This document shows positions 5,722 through 6,255 of a stretch of 6,255 bases of DNA, piece after piece. Origin of the DNA: CAIZGX01 sp044354975 (GTDB lineage Bacteria; Bacteroidota; Bacteroidia; Flavobacteriales_D; Sanyastnellaceae); contig JBIKZA010000088.1 in NCBI GenBank assembly GCA_044354975.1, positions 1 to 6,255 on the forward strand, read 5' to 3'. Numbering within the stretch: position 1 is the stretch's first letter; each line of letters opens with the position of its first letter. The notes beneath the pieces are model-generated. The model had not been told where the DNA came from and did no database searches. It saw nothing but the letters and a program-made list of their open reading frames with translations. Position numbers and translations under genes: made by a program.

Positions 5722-6255
5722 TTAGGCTTTAGAAATCTTATCAAACAAGGTGGTTATCATTTTATTCATTCGCATCTCATGCACACGTGGCGAACCCGTT
5801 GCCGGAGAGGCAGATGCAGGCAAACTTACAACGTCTAAGTTTAAGTCGCGCAACGATCGCATCATGTAACTCCAAGCACCCATGTTTTCGGGCTCTTCCT
5901 GACACCATACCAACTTCGCTTTCTTGCCGTATTTTCCAAGCAATTCACGAATTTGCTTTTCAGGAAGCGGATAAAGCTGCTCAATTCGCACCAACGAAAT
6001 TTCGTCGGCTAATCCGCGCTTCTCTTTCTCTTCCAACAATTCGTAATATACTTTTCCGGAGCACAACGCAACCACTTTGGTTTGCTTGCGCGCTTTAATG
6101 TTATCGTCAATCACTTCGCGGAATCCGCCTTTCGCAAAGTCTTCAATCTTCGATGTTGCTTTCGGATAACGCAATAATTTCTTCGGTGTAAACACAACCA
6201 ACGGCTTGCGGTATTCCGTCTTCACTTGTCTACGAAGTAAGTGGAACATGTTCGA
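5722..6255 (-). CDS. sucA: 2-oxoglutarate dehydrogenase E1 component, C-terminal part, 5' end outside window
   Basis: E1 is the thiamine-diphosphate enzyme that decarboxylates 2-oxoglutarate and succinylates the lipoyl group of SucB. Only the last 177 residues are visible, with the frame open at base 6255; the whole protein is normally 900-950 residues. The fragment is the C-terminal transketolase-like domain. It begins SNMFHLLRRQ, followed by KPLVVFTPKKLLRYPKA (17-33), VRIEQLYPLP (89-98), VWCQEEPENMGAW (116-128) and SASPATG (148-154), all typical of the E1o family rather than pyruvate dehydrogenase E1. The methionine at 6249 lies inside the domain and is not a start. The TAA stop is 11 bases before sucB, so the two are cotranscribed. 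The upstream promoter is outside the window. Confidence 0.96.
   Translation of the reverse strand, partial: SNMFHLLRRQVKTEYRKPLVVFTPKKLLRYPKATSKIEDFAKGGFREVIDDNIKARKQTKVVALCSGKVYYELLEEKEKRGLADEISLVRIEQLYPLPEKQIRELLGKYGKKAKLVWCQEEPENMGAWSYMMRSLRDLNLDVVSLPASASPATGSPRVHEMRMNKMITTLFDKISKA

Noticed and set aside
1..6255. An undescribed defence, mobile or biosynthetic system
   Set aside because: Every gene is a well-known energy-metabolism subunit in conserved order, with no unexplained coding space, transposase, integrase, RNA structure array or compositional break.

Overview
The window looks like core chromosome from a member of the Bacteroidota. It carries eight protein-coding genes, all read from the minus strand, two of them cut by the window edges. 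The assignment rests on three things: the genes lack Shine-Dalgarno sequences and have A/T-rich leaders instead; the one clear promoter candidate has the Bacteroidota-type TAnnTTTG element; and the protein sequences resemble those I know from Bacteroidota (for example NuoD ending in GELDA, with separate NuoC and NuoD). An aerobic, Flavobacteriales-like lineage is plausible, but I cannot fix the genus. There are no RNA genes, mobile elements, CRISPR arrays or foreign-looking segments, and no gene-free stretch longer than 158 bases.

Right part, in transcription order: the last 177 residues of 2-oxoglutarate dehydrogenase E1 (sucA, 5722-6255) are followed after 11 bases by the complete E2 succinyltransferase (sucB, 4463-5710). 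A near-perfect GC-rich hairpin with a T tract (4408-4434) lies 28 bases past the sucB stop and should end this transcript.

Middle: the 158-base gap at 4305-4462 holds that terminator, a second smaller inverted repeat (4388-4403) and a promoter candidate (4334-4363) reading into nuoA.

Left part: nuoA, nuoB, nuoC, nuoD, nuoE and nuoF follow in the classical order of the NADH:quinone oxidoreductase (complex I) operon. They are packed tightly, with gaps of 21, -1, 4, 12 and 3 bases. nuoF runs off the left edge inside its iron-sulfur cluster motif; nuoG and the membrane-arm genes would be expected beyond it.

Functionally the two units fit together: the SucAB complex, with an E3 encoded elsewhere, oxidises 2-oxoglutarate in the TCA cycle and yields NADH, and complex I oxidises NADH and passes electrons to quinone while pumping ions. 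Both the NADH-input genes nuoE and nuoF are present, unlike in Bacteroides, whose nuo operon lacks nuoEFG. All visible cofactor ligands are intact. I found no sign of an undescribed system; the points worth a second look are small regulatory and start-site details.
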